The notes below the pieces were generated by a model that saw only the letters and a program-made list of their open reading frames with translations, had not been told where the DNA came from and did not search any database. A stretch of DNA of 64,000 bases, from the NCBI RefSeq assembly GCF_019801605.1, contig NZ_JAHVIT010000005.1, positions 1-64,000 on the forward strand. Direction: 5' to 3'. The DNA comes from Maritimibacter alkaliphilus. GTDB lineage: Bacteria; Pseudomonadota; Alphaproteobacteria; Rhodobacterales; Rhodobacteraceae. The position numbers and the translations under genes are program-made. This document shows positions 25,699 to 35,080 of the stretch, one piece after another. How positions within the stretch are numbered: position 1 is the first letter of the stretch; the number at the start of each line of letters is the position of its first letter.

Positions 25699-26394
25699 TC
25701 AATCCACGCCCAACTTGGCCGCCAGCGCCGTCATGGCCGCGCGGTCGGCATCGTCCATCGGGGCCTTGCGGGCCCGGAACAGCGTCGCCTGCGAGCGCAG
25801 GATCAGCCCGTCGTCGAGGATTTTCAGGTGGTTCGCCCGCAGCGTCTCACCGGTGGAGGTAATGTCCGCGATCGCCTCGGCGGTCTCGTTCTTCACCGTG
25901 CCCTCGGTCGCGCCCTGACTGTCGACCAGCTGGTAGTCGGCCACGCCCTGATCGCGGAAGAAGTCCCGCACGAGGCGATGGTACTTGGTGGCGATCCGCA
26001 TTCGGAAGCCGTGCTTGCGCCGGAAGGCCGCCGCCGCCGCGTCCAGATCGTCGAGCGTGTCGACGTCGACCCAGCACTGCGGCACCGCGATGATCAGGTC
26101 CGCCTGACCGAAGCCGAGCTCGGCCAGTTCCTCGACCTGCTGGTCCCACTGGGCCAGCTTTTCATGCACCAGATCGGTGCCCGTCACGCCGAGGTGAATG
26201 CGCCCTGCCGCCAGTTCGCGCGGGATCTCCCCCGCCGAGAGCAGCACCAGTTCCACGCCCTCCGCGCCCTCGACGCGGCCCGCATATTCGCGGTCCGATC
26301 CGGCGCGCGACAGGGTCACGCCCCGGGCGCCGAACCAGTCGAAGGTCTTCTCCATCAGCCGCCCCTTTGACGGCACGCCAAGCTTGATGGTCAT
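25699..26394 (-). CDS. hisG: ATP phosphoribosyltransferase, short form
   Basis: The 231-residue protein starts MTIKLGVPSKGRLMEKTFDW and shows the phosphoribosyl-binding DSQGATEGTVKNETAEAIADIT near residue 158. The short form lacks the C-terminal regulatory domain and needs HisZ as partner; hisZ is directly upstream. It catalyses the first step of histidine synthesis, joining ATP and PRPP. Its start overlaps the hisZ stop (ATGA). Confidence 0.95.
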   Translation of the reverse strand: MTIKLGVPSKGRLMEKTFDWFGARGVTLSRAGSDREYAGRVEGAEGVELVLLSAGEIPRELAAGRIHLGVTGTDLVHEKLAQWDQQVEELAELGFGQADLIIAVPQCWVDVDTLDDLDAAAAAFRRKHGFRMRIATKYHRLVRDFFRDQGVADYQLVDSQGATEGTVKNETAEAIADITSTGETLRANHLKILDDGLILRSQATLFRARKAPMDDADRAAMTALAAKLGVD

Positions 26395-27488
26395 GCCCGG
26401 CCCTCCTTCAGGTCCAGCATCAGGCCGGGGCGGATCACCCCGCCGACGGCCGGGATCTCGGTCCCGCCGCCCAGTACCCGGGTCAGTGCGTCATAGCGCC
26501 CGCCCACGGCCACGGGTGGCAGATCGGGGCGCCCCTCGACCGCGAAGCTGAAGACGAAGCCGTCGTAGTATTCCATCTGCGCCCGGCCATGGGCGACCTC
26601 GAAATCGAGGCCCGCCACGTCGATGCCGCGCGCGTCCAGCGCGGCGCAGCGGTTCGCGACACGCTCCACCGCCGGGACGAGGGCGGGCATGTCCACGGCG
26701 ATGTCGCGCAGGCGCTCCAGCGCGAAGGGCAGCGTCTCGCGGACGTTCAGCACCGCCTCGATCAGCTCCACCTGGTCCCGGCTGAGCGGCGCGGCGGCCG
26801 CCTCCTCGCGCAGCGCGTCGAGCCGTTCGGCCACTTCCGCGCGGCTGCGCAGCCCGGTGTCGACCTTGACCCCGGCAAAGGGATCGGCCGCGGCCAGCAA
26901 CTCACGACGCGGCTGCGCCATGGGCTCCTTGCCCGAGAACTTGTCGATCAGCGCCCGGAAGCGACGCGGCCGCCAGATGTGCCGCAGCAGCGCCCGCTTG
27001 CGCCGCTCCGTCGTCTCCAGCCCGGAAACGGTGGCGGCAAGAATGCCCATGTCCCCGGTCGAGGCCTTCAGCCCCAGCGGGCGCACGACGCTTTCGATCA
27101 GGGCATAGACCTCGGCATCGGCGGCGGCAGGATCGGTGCCGTCGAAGACCTCGTAGCCCACCTGCGAATATTCGCTGGGGCGGGAGGGGTCTTCCTCCTG
27201 ACGGCGGAAGACCTCGCCGGCGTAGGTGTAGCGCGCGGGCTCTGCGCCCTGCGCCATGTGCATCTGCACCACCGGCACGGTGAAGTCGGGGCGCAGCATC
27301 TGCTCGCCCCGCAGCGGGTCGGAGGTGACATAGGCGCGGGCACGGATGTCCTCGCCGTAGAGGTCGAGCATGACCTCGGCGGGCTGCAGGATCGCAGGCT
27401 CCACCGGGACGGCGCCCTGTGCCTCGAAGATGGCCCGCAGGCGCGCGGCCTCGGCCCGGTAGGGGGCGCGATCGTTCACGATGCTCAT
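26391..27488 (-). CDS. hisZ: HisZ, regulatory subunit of ATP phosphoribosyltransferase
   Basis: The 365-residue protein resembles the catalytic core of histidyl-tRNA synthetase (LRPDFTVPVVQMHMAQG, YTYAGEVFRRQEEDPSRPSE) but lacks the full synthetase motif 3 and anticodon domain. HisZ forms an octamer with short HisG and carries the histidine feedback site. It lies between hisS and hisG in the same direction, three bases after hisS. Confidence 0.93.
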   Translation of the reverse strand: MSIVNDRAPYRAEAARLRAIFEAQGAVPVEPAILQPAEVMLDLYGEDIRARAYVTSDPLRGEQMLRPDFTVPVVQMHMAQGAEPARYTYAGEVFRRQEEDPSRPSEYSQVGYEVFDGTDPAAADAEVYALIESVVRPLGLKASTGDMGILAATVSGLETTERRKRALLRHIWRPRRFRALIDKFSGKEPMAQPRRELLAAADPFAGVKVDTGLRSRAEVAERLDALREEAAAAPLSRDQVELIEAVLNVRETLPFALERLRDIAVDMPALVPAVERVANRCAALDARGIDVAGLDFEVAHGRAQMEYYDGFVFSFAVEGRPDLPPVAVGGRYDALTRVLGGGTEIPAVGGVIRPGLMLDLKEGRA

Positions 27489-27491
27489 GGC

Positions 27492-28985
27492 TCAGCCCAG
27501 CCCGTTCGCGGCGAGGATCTCGCGCAGCTTGGCCACCAGCTGGTCGCGGGGGACCTCGTACTGGCTGGGGCGTTCCTTCCACTCTTCCAGCGTTGCGTTC
27601 TCGGCGATCTTGGCGCCGAGGATCAGGTCCTTGACCTGCACCACCTTGGCATTCCATTCGTCAGGGCCCACAATGACGGCGGCGGGGCTCTGACGCTTGT
27701 CCGCGTATTTCAGCTGGTTGCCGAAGTTCTTGGGATTGCCGAGGTAGACCTCTGCCCGCAGGCCGGCGTTGCGCAACTCGGCCACGATCGCCATGTAATC
27801 GGCCATCCGGTCGCGGTCCATCACGGTCACCACGATGGGGCCAGCTTCTTTGCCGCCGATGCGGCCCTTGGCATGGAGCGCGGCCAGCAGCCGGTCGACC
27901 CCGATGGAGACGCCGACGGCAGGCACTTCCTGCCCGGTGAAGCGTTTCACGAGGCCATCGTAGCGCCCGCCGCCCGAGACCGAGCCGAACTGCCGCTTGC
28001 GGCCCTTCTCGTCGAGGATCTCGAAGGTCAACTCCGCCTCGAAGACGGGGCCGGTGTAATAGCCGAGGCCACGCACGACGGAGGGGTCGATGTCGATCCG
28101 ACCGGGATTATAGTTCTGACCGGCCAGCAATTCGGCGATCTGCTCCAGCTCATCCACGCCTTCGGCGCCGACGGGAGACTGACCCACAGCGTAACGCAGA
28201 TTGGACAAGGTCTTGGCCGGATGTTCAGACTTTGCGGTGAGAAACGCCAGCACAACATCAGCCTGATTTTCGTGCAAATTGACGCCATCAATGAAGGCGC
28301 CGGAGGCATCACGCCGCCCTGTTGTAAGCAGTTCACGCACACCATCGGCGCCGACTTTGTCAAACTTATCGATAGTTCTAAGAATGGCGTCGCGGTCAAG
28401 AACGTGGTTGTGGTCGATCACTTCCAGCACGCCGTTCAGCACCTTGCGGTTGTTCACCCGCACCGCGTAGTCGCCGCGCGGGATGCCGACCTCTTCGAGG
28501 CAATCGGCCAGCATAGCGCAGATCTCGGCATCCGCCGCCATGGAGGAGGTCCCCACGGTGTCCGCGTCGCATTGGTAGAACTGCCGGAAGCGGCCCGGGC
28601 CGGGCTTCTCGTTGCGCCAGACCGGACCCATGGCATAGCGCCGGTAGGGCGTGGGCAGGTCGTTGCGGTGCTGGGCATAGACGCGCGCAAGCGGCGCGGT
28701 CAGGTCATAGCGCAGGGCCAGCCAGTCGCCGGGCTTGTCGCCCTCGGCGTCCTCCTGCCAGGCGAAGACACCCTCGTTCGGGCGGTCCACGTCGGGCAGG
28801 AACTTGCCCAGAGCCTCGACGGTCTCCACCGCGCTGCTTTCCAGCGCCTCGAAGCCGTAGCGATGGTAGACCCGCGCGATCTGGCTCAGCATATGGCTGC
28901 GTTCGGTCACCTCGGTGCCGAAATAGTCGCGGAAGCCCTTCGGCGTCTCTGCCTTGGGGCGGGGGGTCTTCTTCACCTTGGCCAT
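27492..28985 (-). CDS. hisS: Histidyl-tRNA synthetase
   Basis: The 497-residue class II synthetase has motif 1-3 features ([18 protein letters not shown] at the N-terminus, [37 protein letters not shown]) and the His-specific [14 protein letters not shown] and [12 protein letters not shown]. The C-terminal anticodon domain covers about residues 395-490. It charges tRNA-His. The length is slightly above the usual ~420-460 residues, as in other alphaproteobacteria. Confidence 0.96.
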   Translation of the reverse strand: MAKVKKTPRPKAETPKGFRDYFGTEVTERSHMLSQIARVYHRYGFEALESSAVETVEALGKFLPDVDRPNEGVFAWQEDAEGDKPGDWLALRYDLTAPLARVYAQHRNDLPTPYRRYAMGPVWRNEKPGPGRFRQFYQCDADTVGTSSMAADAEICAMLADCLEEVGIPRGDYAVRVNNRKVLNGVLEVIDHNHVLDRDAILRTIDKFDKVGADGVRELLTTGRRDASGAFIDGVNLHENQADVVLAFLTAKSEHPAKTLSNLRYAVGQSPVGAEGVDELEQIAELLAGQNYNPGRIDIDPSVVRGLGYYTGPVFEAELTFEILDEKGRKRQFGSVSGGGRYDGLVKRFTGQEVPAVGVSIGVDRLLAALHAKGRIGGKEAGPIVVTVMDRDRMADYMAIVAELRNAGLRAEVYLGNPKNFGNQLKYADKRQSPAAVIVGPDEWNAKVVQVKDLILGAKIAENATLEEWKERPSQYEVPRDQLVAKLREILAANGLG

Positions 28986-29135
28986 CGGGTGGTCCTCTCA
29001 GCCTGTCTCGCCGCGCGGTCTAGCCCAAGGGCCGGTAAGGGGCAAGCGTGGCCCTTTGCACGCGCCCTTTGCAGACAGGGCCACAACCGCTATGACAGGC
29101 TCCGCCGCACCGTGCCGGGGAGAGCACGGGCAGAG

Positions 29136-29157
29136 GCTGGCCGTCGTGACGGCCAGC
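29136..29157. promoter_or_regulatory. Palindrome between hisS and slyX
   Basis: GCTGGCCGTC and GACGGCCAGC are perfect reverse complements separated by two bases, in the gap between the divergent hisS and slyX genes. It could be an operator or a small hairpin in the slyX leader. No regulator is known for it. Confidence 0.4.
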
Positions 29158-29193
29158 GGGTAGCATGACACAGGGGACAACCGGGGAACCGAA

Positions 29194-29412
29194 ATGACGG
29201 ACGAGACAGCCAAAGGGCCCAGCGCCCTCGAGGAACACGTCGCCCACATGGCGCGCACGATCGAGGATCTGTCGGACGTCGTGGCCCGCCAGGAAACCGA
29301 GATCGCCATGCTGACACGGCGCGTCCAGCTCCTAATGGAGCGGGAGGCGGAACGGGAGTCCGCCGCGCCCGGATCGATCTACCTTGGCGACGAGAAACCG
29401 CCGCACTGGTAG
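29194..29412 (+). CDS. slyX: SlyX-like small coiled-coil protein
   Basis: The 72-residue protein contains a short coiled coil (EEHVAHMARTIEDLSDVVAR, QETEIAMLTRRVQLLM) and the C-terminal PPHW motif of SlyX proteins. Function is unknown; SlyX occurs near slyD in enterobacteria, which is absent here. It is divergent from hisS. Confidence 0.82.
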   Translation: MTDETAKGPSALEEHVAHMARTIEDLSDVVARQETEIAMLTRRVQLLMEREAERESAAPGSIYLGDEKPPHW

Positions 29413-29478
29413 GGCCATCGCGCCAGGCGGCGCGACGGCATCAACGTCAGCGTCCTGCGACGCCGATCCCCGTCCGGA

Positions 29479-29631
29479 TCACTCCGGATAGATCAGCGCG
29501 ACGTGGACCTTGTTGATCTTGCCCGTCGGCACGGTGTGCGGATCGGGTTGCGGTGCGGATTTGGGCTGACCGCTGTCCATGCAGCCAGCGACCATGACGG
29601 TCGTGACGACCGCGAAGAATGCTCGTTTCAT
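29479..29631 (-). CDS. Small 50-residue lipoprotein
   Basis: The frame encodes MKRAFFAVVTTVMVAGCMDS and continues to a C-terminus HVALIYPE. The N-terminus is a lipoprotein signal with lipobox VAGC (cysteine at residue 17). The mature part is only 34 residues, rich in proline and polar residues. The start is the ATG at 29631, with no strong ribosome-binding site. It lies on the opposite strand from dnaE, whose start is 125 bases further right. No function can be assigned. Confidence 0.6.
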   Translation of the reverse strand: MKRAFFAVVTTVMVAGCMDSGQPKSAPQPDPHTVPTGKINKVHVALIYPE

Positions 29632-29755
29632 CAATTCAGGCCTTTTTTTCACTGTCCCTTGCGGGGTTCATACCGTGTTCGGGGGTCTTCCGTCCAGTTT
29701 CGTGCCGCCGGATCTGATCTTTTCCCCGTCGACTGGCAGAGATACGCTGAGCCCC

Positions 29756-32700
29756 ATGAGCGAACCGCGATTCATCCACCTCCGCACCCATACCGAATAT
29801 TCGTTACTCGAAGGCGCCCTGCGGCTGAAAAAGCTGCCGGCACTTTGCGACAAAATGGATATGCCCGCCGTCGCCGTCACGGACACGAACAACATGTACG
29901 CGGCGCTGGAATTCTCCGTCTACGCCTCGGGTGCCGGGGTGCAGCCGATCATCGGCTGTCAGGTCGACGTGACCTATCTGGAAACCCAGCCGGGCGAGAA
30001 GCCCAAGCTGCCCGCAGGTGTCGTGCTGCTGGCCCAGAACGAGGCGGGCTACGAGAACCTGATGCGGCTCTCCTCCTGCCTTTACGTCGACGCGGGCGGC
30101 GCGCTGCCGCAGGTCTCGCTGGCGCAGTTGCAGGAATTCTCGGAGGGGCTGATCTGCCTTTCGGGCGGGCCGAACGGCCCCGTTGGGCAGCTTCTGCGCA
30201 GCGGGCACCGGCCCGAGGCACAGGCCTTCATGACCCGGCTGGCCGAGATCTACCCCGACCGTCTCTATGTCGAGTTGCAGCGCCACCCCGGCGAGGGCGG
30301 CCTGCCCGAGGCCGAACGCCTGACTGAGCGCGGCTTCGTCGAGATGGCCTATGCCATGGACCTGCCGCTGGTTGCCACGAACGATGTCTACTTCCCCAAG
30401 TCGGACATGTACGAGGCCCACGATGCGCTGATCTGCATCGCCGAGGGCGCCTATGTCGACCAGGCGCATCCGCGCCGCCGCCTGACGCCGCAGCACTACT
30501 TCAAGTCGCAGCAGGAGATGGTGACGCTCTTCGCGGACCTGCCCGAGGCGGTCGAGAACACCGTCGAGATCGCCAAGCGCTGCGCCTTCATGGCCTACAA
30601 GCGCGCGCCGATCCTGCCGCGATTCGCCGATGACGAGGTCGAGGAACTGCGCCGGCAGGCGAAGGAGGGTCTCGACGCCCGTCTCGCCGTGATCCCCCAT
30701 GCCGCCCCGGTCGAGGAATACTACGAACGGCTCGAATTCGAGATGGGCATCATCGAGGGCATGGGCTTCCCGGGCTACTTCCTGATCGTTGCGGACTTCA
30801 TCAAGTGGGCCAAGGAACACGACATCCCCGTCGGCCCGGGCCGGGGCTCGGGTGCAGGCTCGCTCGTGGCCTATGCGCTGACGATCACCGACCTTGATCC
30901 GCTGCGCTACTCGCTGCTGTTCGAACGCTTCCTGAACCCGGAACGGGTGTCGATGCCCGACTTCGACATCGACTTCTGCATGGATCGCCGCGAAGAGGTG
31001 ATCCGCTACGTGCAGGAACGCTATGGCCGCGACAAGGTGGGGCAGATCATCACCTTCGGTGCGCTGCTCTCCAAGGCGGCGGTGCGCGACATCGGGCGCG
31101 TGCTGCAGATGCCCTATGGCCAGGTGGACCGGCTGTCCAAGATGATCCCGCTGGACGGGGTGAAGCCGGTCTCGATCGAGGAGGCCCTCCAGCAGGAGGA
31201 ACGGTTGCGGATCGAGGCCCGCAACGAGGAGGTCGTGGACCGGCTGCTGAAATACGGCATGCAGGTCGAGGGGCTGCTGCGGAACGCCTCGACCCACGCG
31301 GCGGGCGTGGTGATCGGGGACCGGCCGCTGGACCGGCTGGTGCCGCTCTACCAGGACCCGCGCTCGGACATGCCGGCGACCCAGTTCAACATGAAATGGG
31401 TCGAACAGGCCGGGCTGGTGAAGTTCGACTTCCTCGGCCTGAAGACGCTGACGGTGATCCAGAACGCGATCCAGCAGATCCACTGGGGCGGGCGCGACCT
31501 GCACACCGCCGCCGACGGCACCCAGCTCTACGAACCCGCGCCGGGGGCCGAGAACCAGATCAACGCCATCCCGCTGGACGATGCGCGCACCTACGACCTC
31601 TATTCCAAGGCCAAGACGGTCGCGGTCTTCCAGGTGGAAAGCTCGGGCATGATGGATGCACTCAAGCGCATGAAGCCCACCTGTATCGAGGATATCGTCG
31701 CGCTCGTGGCGCTCTACCGGCCCGGCCCGATGGAGAACATCCCGGTCTACTGCGAGGTCAAGAACGGCCAGCGCGAGATCACCTCGGTCCACCCCACGAT
31801 CGACCATATCCTGGCCGAGACCCAGGGCATCATCGTCTACCAGGAACAGGTGATGCAGATTGCCCAGGTCATGGCAGGCTACAGCCTTGGCGGCGCCGAC
31901 CTTCTGCGCCGCGCCATGGGTAAAAAGATCAAGGAGGCGATGGACGCCGAACGCCCCAAGTTCGAGAAGGGCGCGGGCGAGAACGGCGTGGACGCCAAGA
32001 AGGCCTCGGAGGTCTTCGACCTTCTGGAGAAATTCGCCAACTACGGCTTCAACAAGTCGCACGCGGCGGCCTATGCGGTGGTGTCCTACCAGACCGCCTG
32101 GCTGAAGGCGAACCACCCGGTCGAGTTCATGGCCGGTGTCATGAACTGCGATATCCATCTCACCGACAAGCTGGGCGTCTATTTCGAAGAGCTCAAGAAG
32201 GCCCTCGGCCTGCCCTGGGTGCCGCCCTGCGTGAACCGCTCGGACGCGACCTTCAAGGTGGTGGACCAGGCGCTGGTCTATGCCCTCGGCGCGCTCAAGA
32301 ACGTCGGGCTGGAGGCGATGAAGCTGGTGACCGACGGTCGCAAGGTCGATGGCCGCGACAAGCCCTTCGTGAACCTCTACGACTTTGCCCGCCGGGTGGA
32401 ACTGAAGAAGGTCGGCAAACGGCCGCTGGAGATGCTGGCGCGCTCCGGCGCCTTCGACGAGATCGACAGCAACCGCCGCCGCGTCTTCGAAAGCCTCGAC
32501 GGGCTGGTGCAATATTCCGCCGCGATCTGGGAGCAGAAGACCTCGAACCAGGTGTCGCTCTTCGGCGAGGCCGGCGATGACCTGCCCGAGCCGCGCCTGA
32601 CGCCCTGCAACGACTGGCTGCCCGCCGAGAGGCTGGGCGAGGAGTTCAAGGCCGTCGGTTTCTACCTCTCGGGCCACCCGCTCGACGACTACGCCTCGGC

Positions 32701-33265
32701 GCTGAAGCGGGCGGGGGTGATGACCCTCGACGACGTGATCGCCAAGGCCCAGAACGGCCCCCACGTGGCCAAGATGGCCGGGATCGTCGCCGGACGGCAG
32801 GAACGGAAATCCGCCAAGGGCAACCGCTTTGCCTTCGTGCAGCTCTCCGACACCACCGGCGCCTACGAGACGATGCTGTTCTCGGACGTGCTGGAGGTCT
32901 CGCGCGACAACCTCGAGACCGGCTGCAAGGTGGTGCTGACGGTCGAGGCGACGATGGAGAGCGACCAGCTGCGCCTGCTCGCGCGGTCTGTCGCACCGGT
33001 GGACAACGTGGTGGCCGATGCGGGCGGCGGCGGGCTGCTCGTCTTCATCGAGGAGGCGGCGGCGATCCCTGCGGTGGCCGGCATCCTCGAAGGTGCGCGG
33101 GAGGCCGCCAAGAACGCGGCGCGCGGCCCGGTGCGCTTCTGCCTGATGGACCCGGGGCTGCCCGGCGAGGTGGAGATCGACGCGGGCCAGCAGTTCCCCG
33201 TCTCGCCCGAGATCCGCGGCGCGATCAAGAGCCTGAACGGGGTGATGGCGGTCGAGGACCTGTAA
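29756..33265 (+). CDS. dnaE: DNA polymerase III alpha subunit
   Basis: The 1,169-residue protein starts MSEPRFIHLRTHTEYSLLEG. It has an N-terminal PHP domain, the polymerase palm with PDFDIDFCMDRREEV around residue 400 (the catalytic aspartates), GPGRGSGAGSLVAYAL, a helix-hairpin region, and a C-terminal OB-fold (VAKMAGIVAGRQERKSAKGN). It is the replicative polymerase. The start at 29756 was chosen because homology begins there; the open frame reaches further upstream. Twenty bases after the stop lies the first copy of the palindrome element. Confidence 0.97.
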   Translation: MSEPRFIHLRTHTEYSLLEGALRLKKLPALCDKMDMPAVAVTDTNNMYAALEFSVYASGAGVQPIIGCQVDVTYLETQPGEKPKLPAGVVLLAQNEAGYENLMRLSSCLYVDAGGALPQVSLAQLQEFSEGLICLSGGPNGPVGQLLRSGHRPEAQAFMTRLAEIYPDRLYVELQRHPGEGGLPEAERLTERGFVEMAYAMDLPLVATNDVYFPKSDMYEAHDALICIAEGAYVDQAHPRRRLTPQHYFKSQQEMVTLFADLPEAVENTVEIAKRCAFMAYKRAPILPRFADDEVEELRRQAKEGLDARLAVIPHAAPVEEYYERLEFEMGIIEGMGFPGYFLIVADFIKWAKEHDIPVGPGRGSGAGSLVAYALTITDLDPLRYSLLFERFLNPERVSMPDFDIDFCMDRREEVIRYVQERYGRDKVGQIITFGALLSKAAVRDIGRVLQMPYGQVDRLSKMIPLDGVKPVSIEEALQQEERLRIEARNEEVVDRLLKYGMQVEGLLRNASTHAAGVVIGDRPLDRLVPLYQDPRSDMPATQFNMKWVEQAGLVKFDFLGLKTLTVIQNAIQQIHWGGRDLHTAADGTQLYEPAPGAENQINAIPLDDARTYDLYSKAKTVAVFQVESSGMMDALKRMKPTCIEDIVALVALYRPGPMENIPVYCEVKNGQREITSVHPTIDHILAETQGIIVYQEQVMQIAQVMAGYSLGGADLLRRAMGKKIKEAMDAERPKFEKGAGENGVDAKKASEVFDLLEKFANYGFNKSHAAAYAVVSYQTAWLKANHPVEFMAGVMNCDIHLTDKLGVYFEELKKALGLPWVPPCVNRSDATFKVVDQALVYALGALKNVGLEAMKLVTDGRKVDGRDKPFVNLYDFARRVELKKVGKRPLEMLARSGAFDEIDSNRRRVFESLDGLVQYSAAIWEQKTSNQVSLFGEAGDDLPEPRLTPCNDWLPAERLGEEFKAVGFYLSGHPLDDYASALKRAGVMTLDDVIAKAQNGPHVAKMAGIVAGRQERKSAKGNRFAFVQLSDTTGAYETMLFSDVLEVSRDNLETGCKVVLTVEATMESDQLRLLARSVAPVDNVVADAGGGGLLVFIEEAAAIPAVAGILEGAREAAKNAARGPVRFCLMDPGLPGEVEIDAGQQFPVSPEIRGAIKSLNGVMAVEDL

Positions 33266-33285
33266 CCGCCGTCCCCTCCGGGCGC

Positions 33286-33406
33286 CCAAGAATTTTCGAA
33301 AATTCTTGGCAAAATTCTTCGAAGAATTTTGGCGATCCCCGCGACCGGCCCGCGTCTCTGCCCGGAAAATTCGAATTTTCCGGACCGGAATTTTTGAAAA
33401 TTCCGG
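33286..33406. repeat. Four-palindrome AT-rich element, copy 1
   Basis: Four palindromes follow in order: A, arms CCAAGAATTTTC/GAAAATTCTTGG (33286-33309, perfect, 24 bp); B, arms AAAATTCTTC/GAAGAATTTT (33311-33330, perfect); C, arms CCGGAAAATTC/GAATTTTCCGG (33362-33383, perfect); D, arms CCGGAATTTTT/GAAAATTCCGG (33385-33406, one mismatch at the centre). A and B touch, C and D touch. The AT content stands out from the GC-rich surroundings. The same order recurs at 51214. Confidence 0.9.
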
Positions 33407-33706
33407 ACAGACCTGCGCGGTCGCGCGCGGGGCAGTCATAGTAGCGTTCTTCCAGCCTCGGCGCGGGGCTCGGCCCTTGATGTCTGCGCCGCAGGGGGCG
33501 CCTTCCGCGCAGGCGCCGCACCCCGCCAGCACGCTGAATTCATGAGCGTTTCCGCAGGGTCCGCCCAGCCTTTGAGCAGGAAACTCTTGCGTGGTTTCGA
33601 ATCTGCCTCTTTTCTGTAGTCTGAAAACAACAAGGCCAGCGCCCTTCTACGCCGCATCGAAGGGGTGTGTGTCCGGTCAAACAGGGTAACGCGGCGGAAG
33701 ATACAC
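33407..33706. other. Promoter region of the xdh operon
   Basis: About 300 bases between the palindrome element and xdhA with no protein-like frame. It should contain the xdh promoter. No LysR-type or other regulator gene is adjacent. Confidence 0.4.
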
Positions 33707-35080
33707 ATGGAGATCTCCTTTCTTCTGAACGGAGAGCGGGTGGAGATGGACGTGACCGATCCGACGGTCACGGCACTCGACTGGCTGCGCGAGATCCGGG
33801 GGCTGACCGGCACCAAGGAAGGCTGCAACGAGGGCGATTGCGGCGCCTGTACCCTGATGGTCACCGATGAGCACGGCCCCAAGGCCGTGAACGCCTGCAT
33901 CCTCTTCCTGCCCCAGCTGCACGGCAAATCCGTCACCACCGTCGAGGGCCTCGCCGCCCCCGACGGCACGCTGCACCCGGTGCAGCAGGCGATGATCGAC
34001 AAGCACGGCAGCCAGTGCGGCTTCTGCACGCCGGGAATCGTCATGTCGCTGGCCGCCGCCCATGCCACGGGCGAGACCGATGTGGACAAGGTGCTGGCGG
34101 GCAACCTCTGCCGCTGCACCGGCTATGCCCCCATCGTGCGCGCTGCCGAGGCTGCCATGGCGGCGCCCGCCGTGGTCCCCGCCCTGCCCGGCGCCCTGCC
34201 CGCCGCCGCCTTCGACCCCGCGACCGACGTCGCCCTGCCCGAGACCTCGGACGACCTCGCCGCCTGGTACGCGGCCCATCCCGAGGGCGTCCTCGTGGGC
34301 GGGGCCACCGATCTGGGCCTGCATGTGACCAAGGCGCTGCGCCGCCTCGGCCCGGTCGCCTTCCTGCATCGCTGCGCCGATCTTCAGGGCATCGAGGAAA
34401 CGGATGCGGCGCTGGTGATCGGCGCCGGTGTCACCATCAGCCAGCTGATCCCTGCCGTCAGCGGGCGCTACCCTGACTTTGCCGCGATGCTGACGCGCTA
34501 CGGCTCGGTCCAGGTGCGCAATGCCGCGACCATCGGCGGCAATATCGCCAATGGTTCGCCCATCGGGGACGGCCCGCCCGCGCTGATCGCGCTTGGCGCG
34601 CGGCTGCACCTGCGCAAGGGCGAGACCCGGCGCGAGATCGCTCTGGAGGATTTCTTCCTGGAGTATGGCAAGCAGGACCGGGCACCGGGCGAATTCGTCG
34701 AGGCGATCAGCATTCCGCATCAGCCCGACCGGCTGGGCTGCTACAAGCTGTCGAAGCGGTTCGATCAGGACATCTCGGCCGTTTGCGGCTGTTTCAACGT
34801 GACGCTGGAGGATGGCCGCGTGGCCGGGGCCCGCATCGCCTTTGGCGGCATGGCGGGCATCCCGAAACGCGCCGCCGCCGTCGAGGCCGCGCTGATCGGC
34901 GCGGACTGGGGCGAGGAGGCCATCGAGGCGGCCTGGGGCGCCTGGGACGAGGACTTCCAGCCGCTCAGCGACATGCGGGCCTCGGCCGCCTACCGGCTGG
35001 AGGCGGCCCGCAACATGCTGACGCGCTACTTCCTCGAGGATATCGGCGCGGCGACGCGGGTGCGGGAGGTCTCGGCATGA
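33707..35080 (+). CDS. xdhA: Xanthine dehydrogenase small subunit (2Fe-2S and FAD domains)
   Basis: The 457-residue protein starts [16 protein letters not shown]. The first [2Fe-2S] cluster uses cysteines at 40, 45, 48 (CNEGDCGAC) and 64; the second uses SQCGFCTPG and LCRCTGY. The FAD domain follows ([30 protein letters not shown]). It accepts electrons from the molybdenum site in XdhB and passes them to NAD. Its stop overlaps the xdhB start (ATGA). Confidence 0.95.
   Translation: MEISFLLNGERVEMDVTDPTVTALDWLREIRGLTGTKEGCNEGDCGACTLMVTDEHGPKAVNACILFLPQLHGKSVTTVEGLAAPDGTLHPVQQAMIDKHGSQCGFCTPGIVMSLAAAHATGETDVDKVLAGNLCRCTGYAPIVRAAEAAMAAPAVVPALPGALPAAAFDPATDVALPETSDDLAAWYAAHPEGVLVGGATDLGLHVTKALRRLGPVAFLHRCADLQGIEETDAALVIGAGVTISQLIPAVSGRYPDFAAMLTRYGSVQVRNAATIGGNIANGSPIGDGPPALIALGARLHLRKGETRREIALEDFFLEYGKQDRAPGEFVEAISIPHQPDRLGCYKLSKRFDQDISAVCGCFNVTLEDGRVAGARIAFGGMAGIPKRAAAVEAALIGADWGEEAIEAAWGAWDEDFQPLSDMRASAAYRLEAARNMLTRYFLEDIGAATRVREVSA

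Noticed and set aside
33286..33406. CRISPR array or simple intrinsic terminator as explanation for the palindromes after dnaE
   Set aside because: There are no regular spacers, the palindromes differ from each other, and no loop or T run is present as in an intrinsic terminator.
29804..33532. Minus-strand open frame of 1,242 codons opposite dnaE
   Set aside because: It is the mirror of the dnaE coding strand, His/Asp/Leu-rich, with no recognisable domain.
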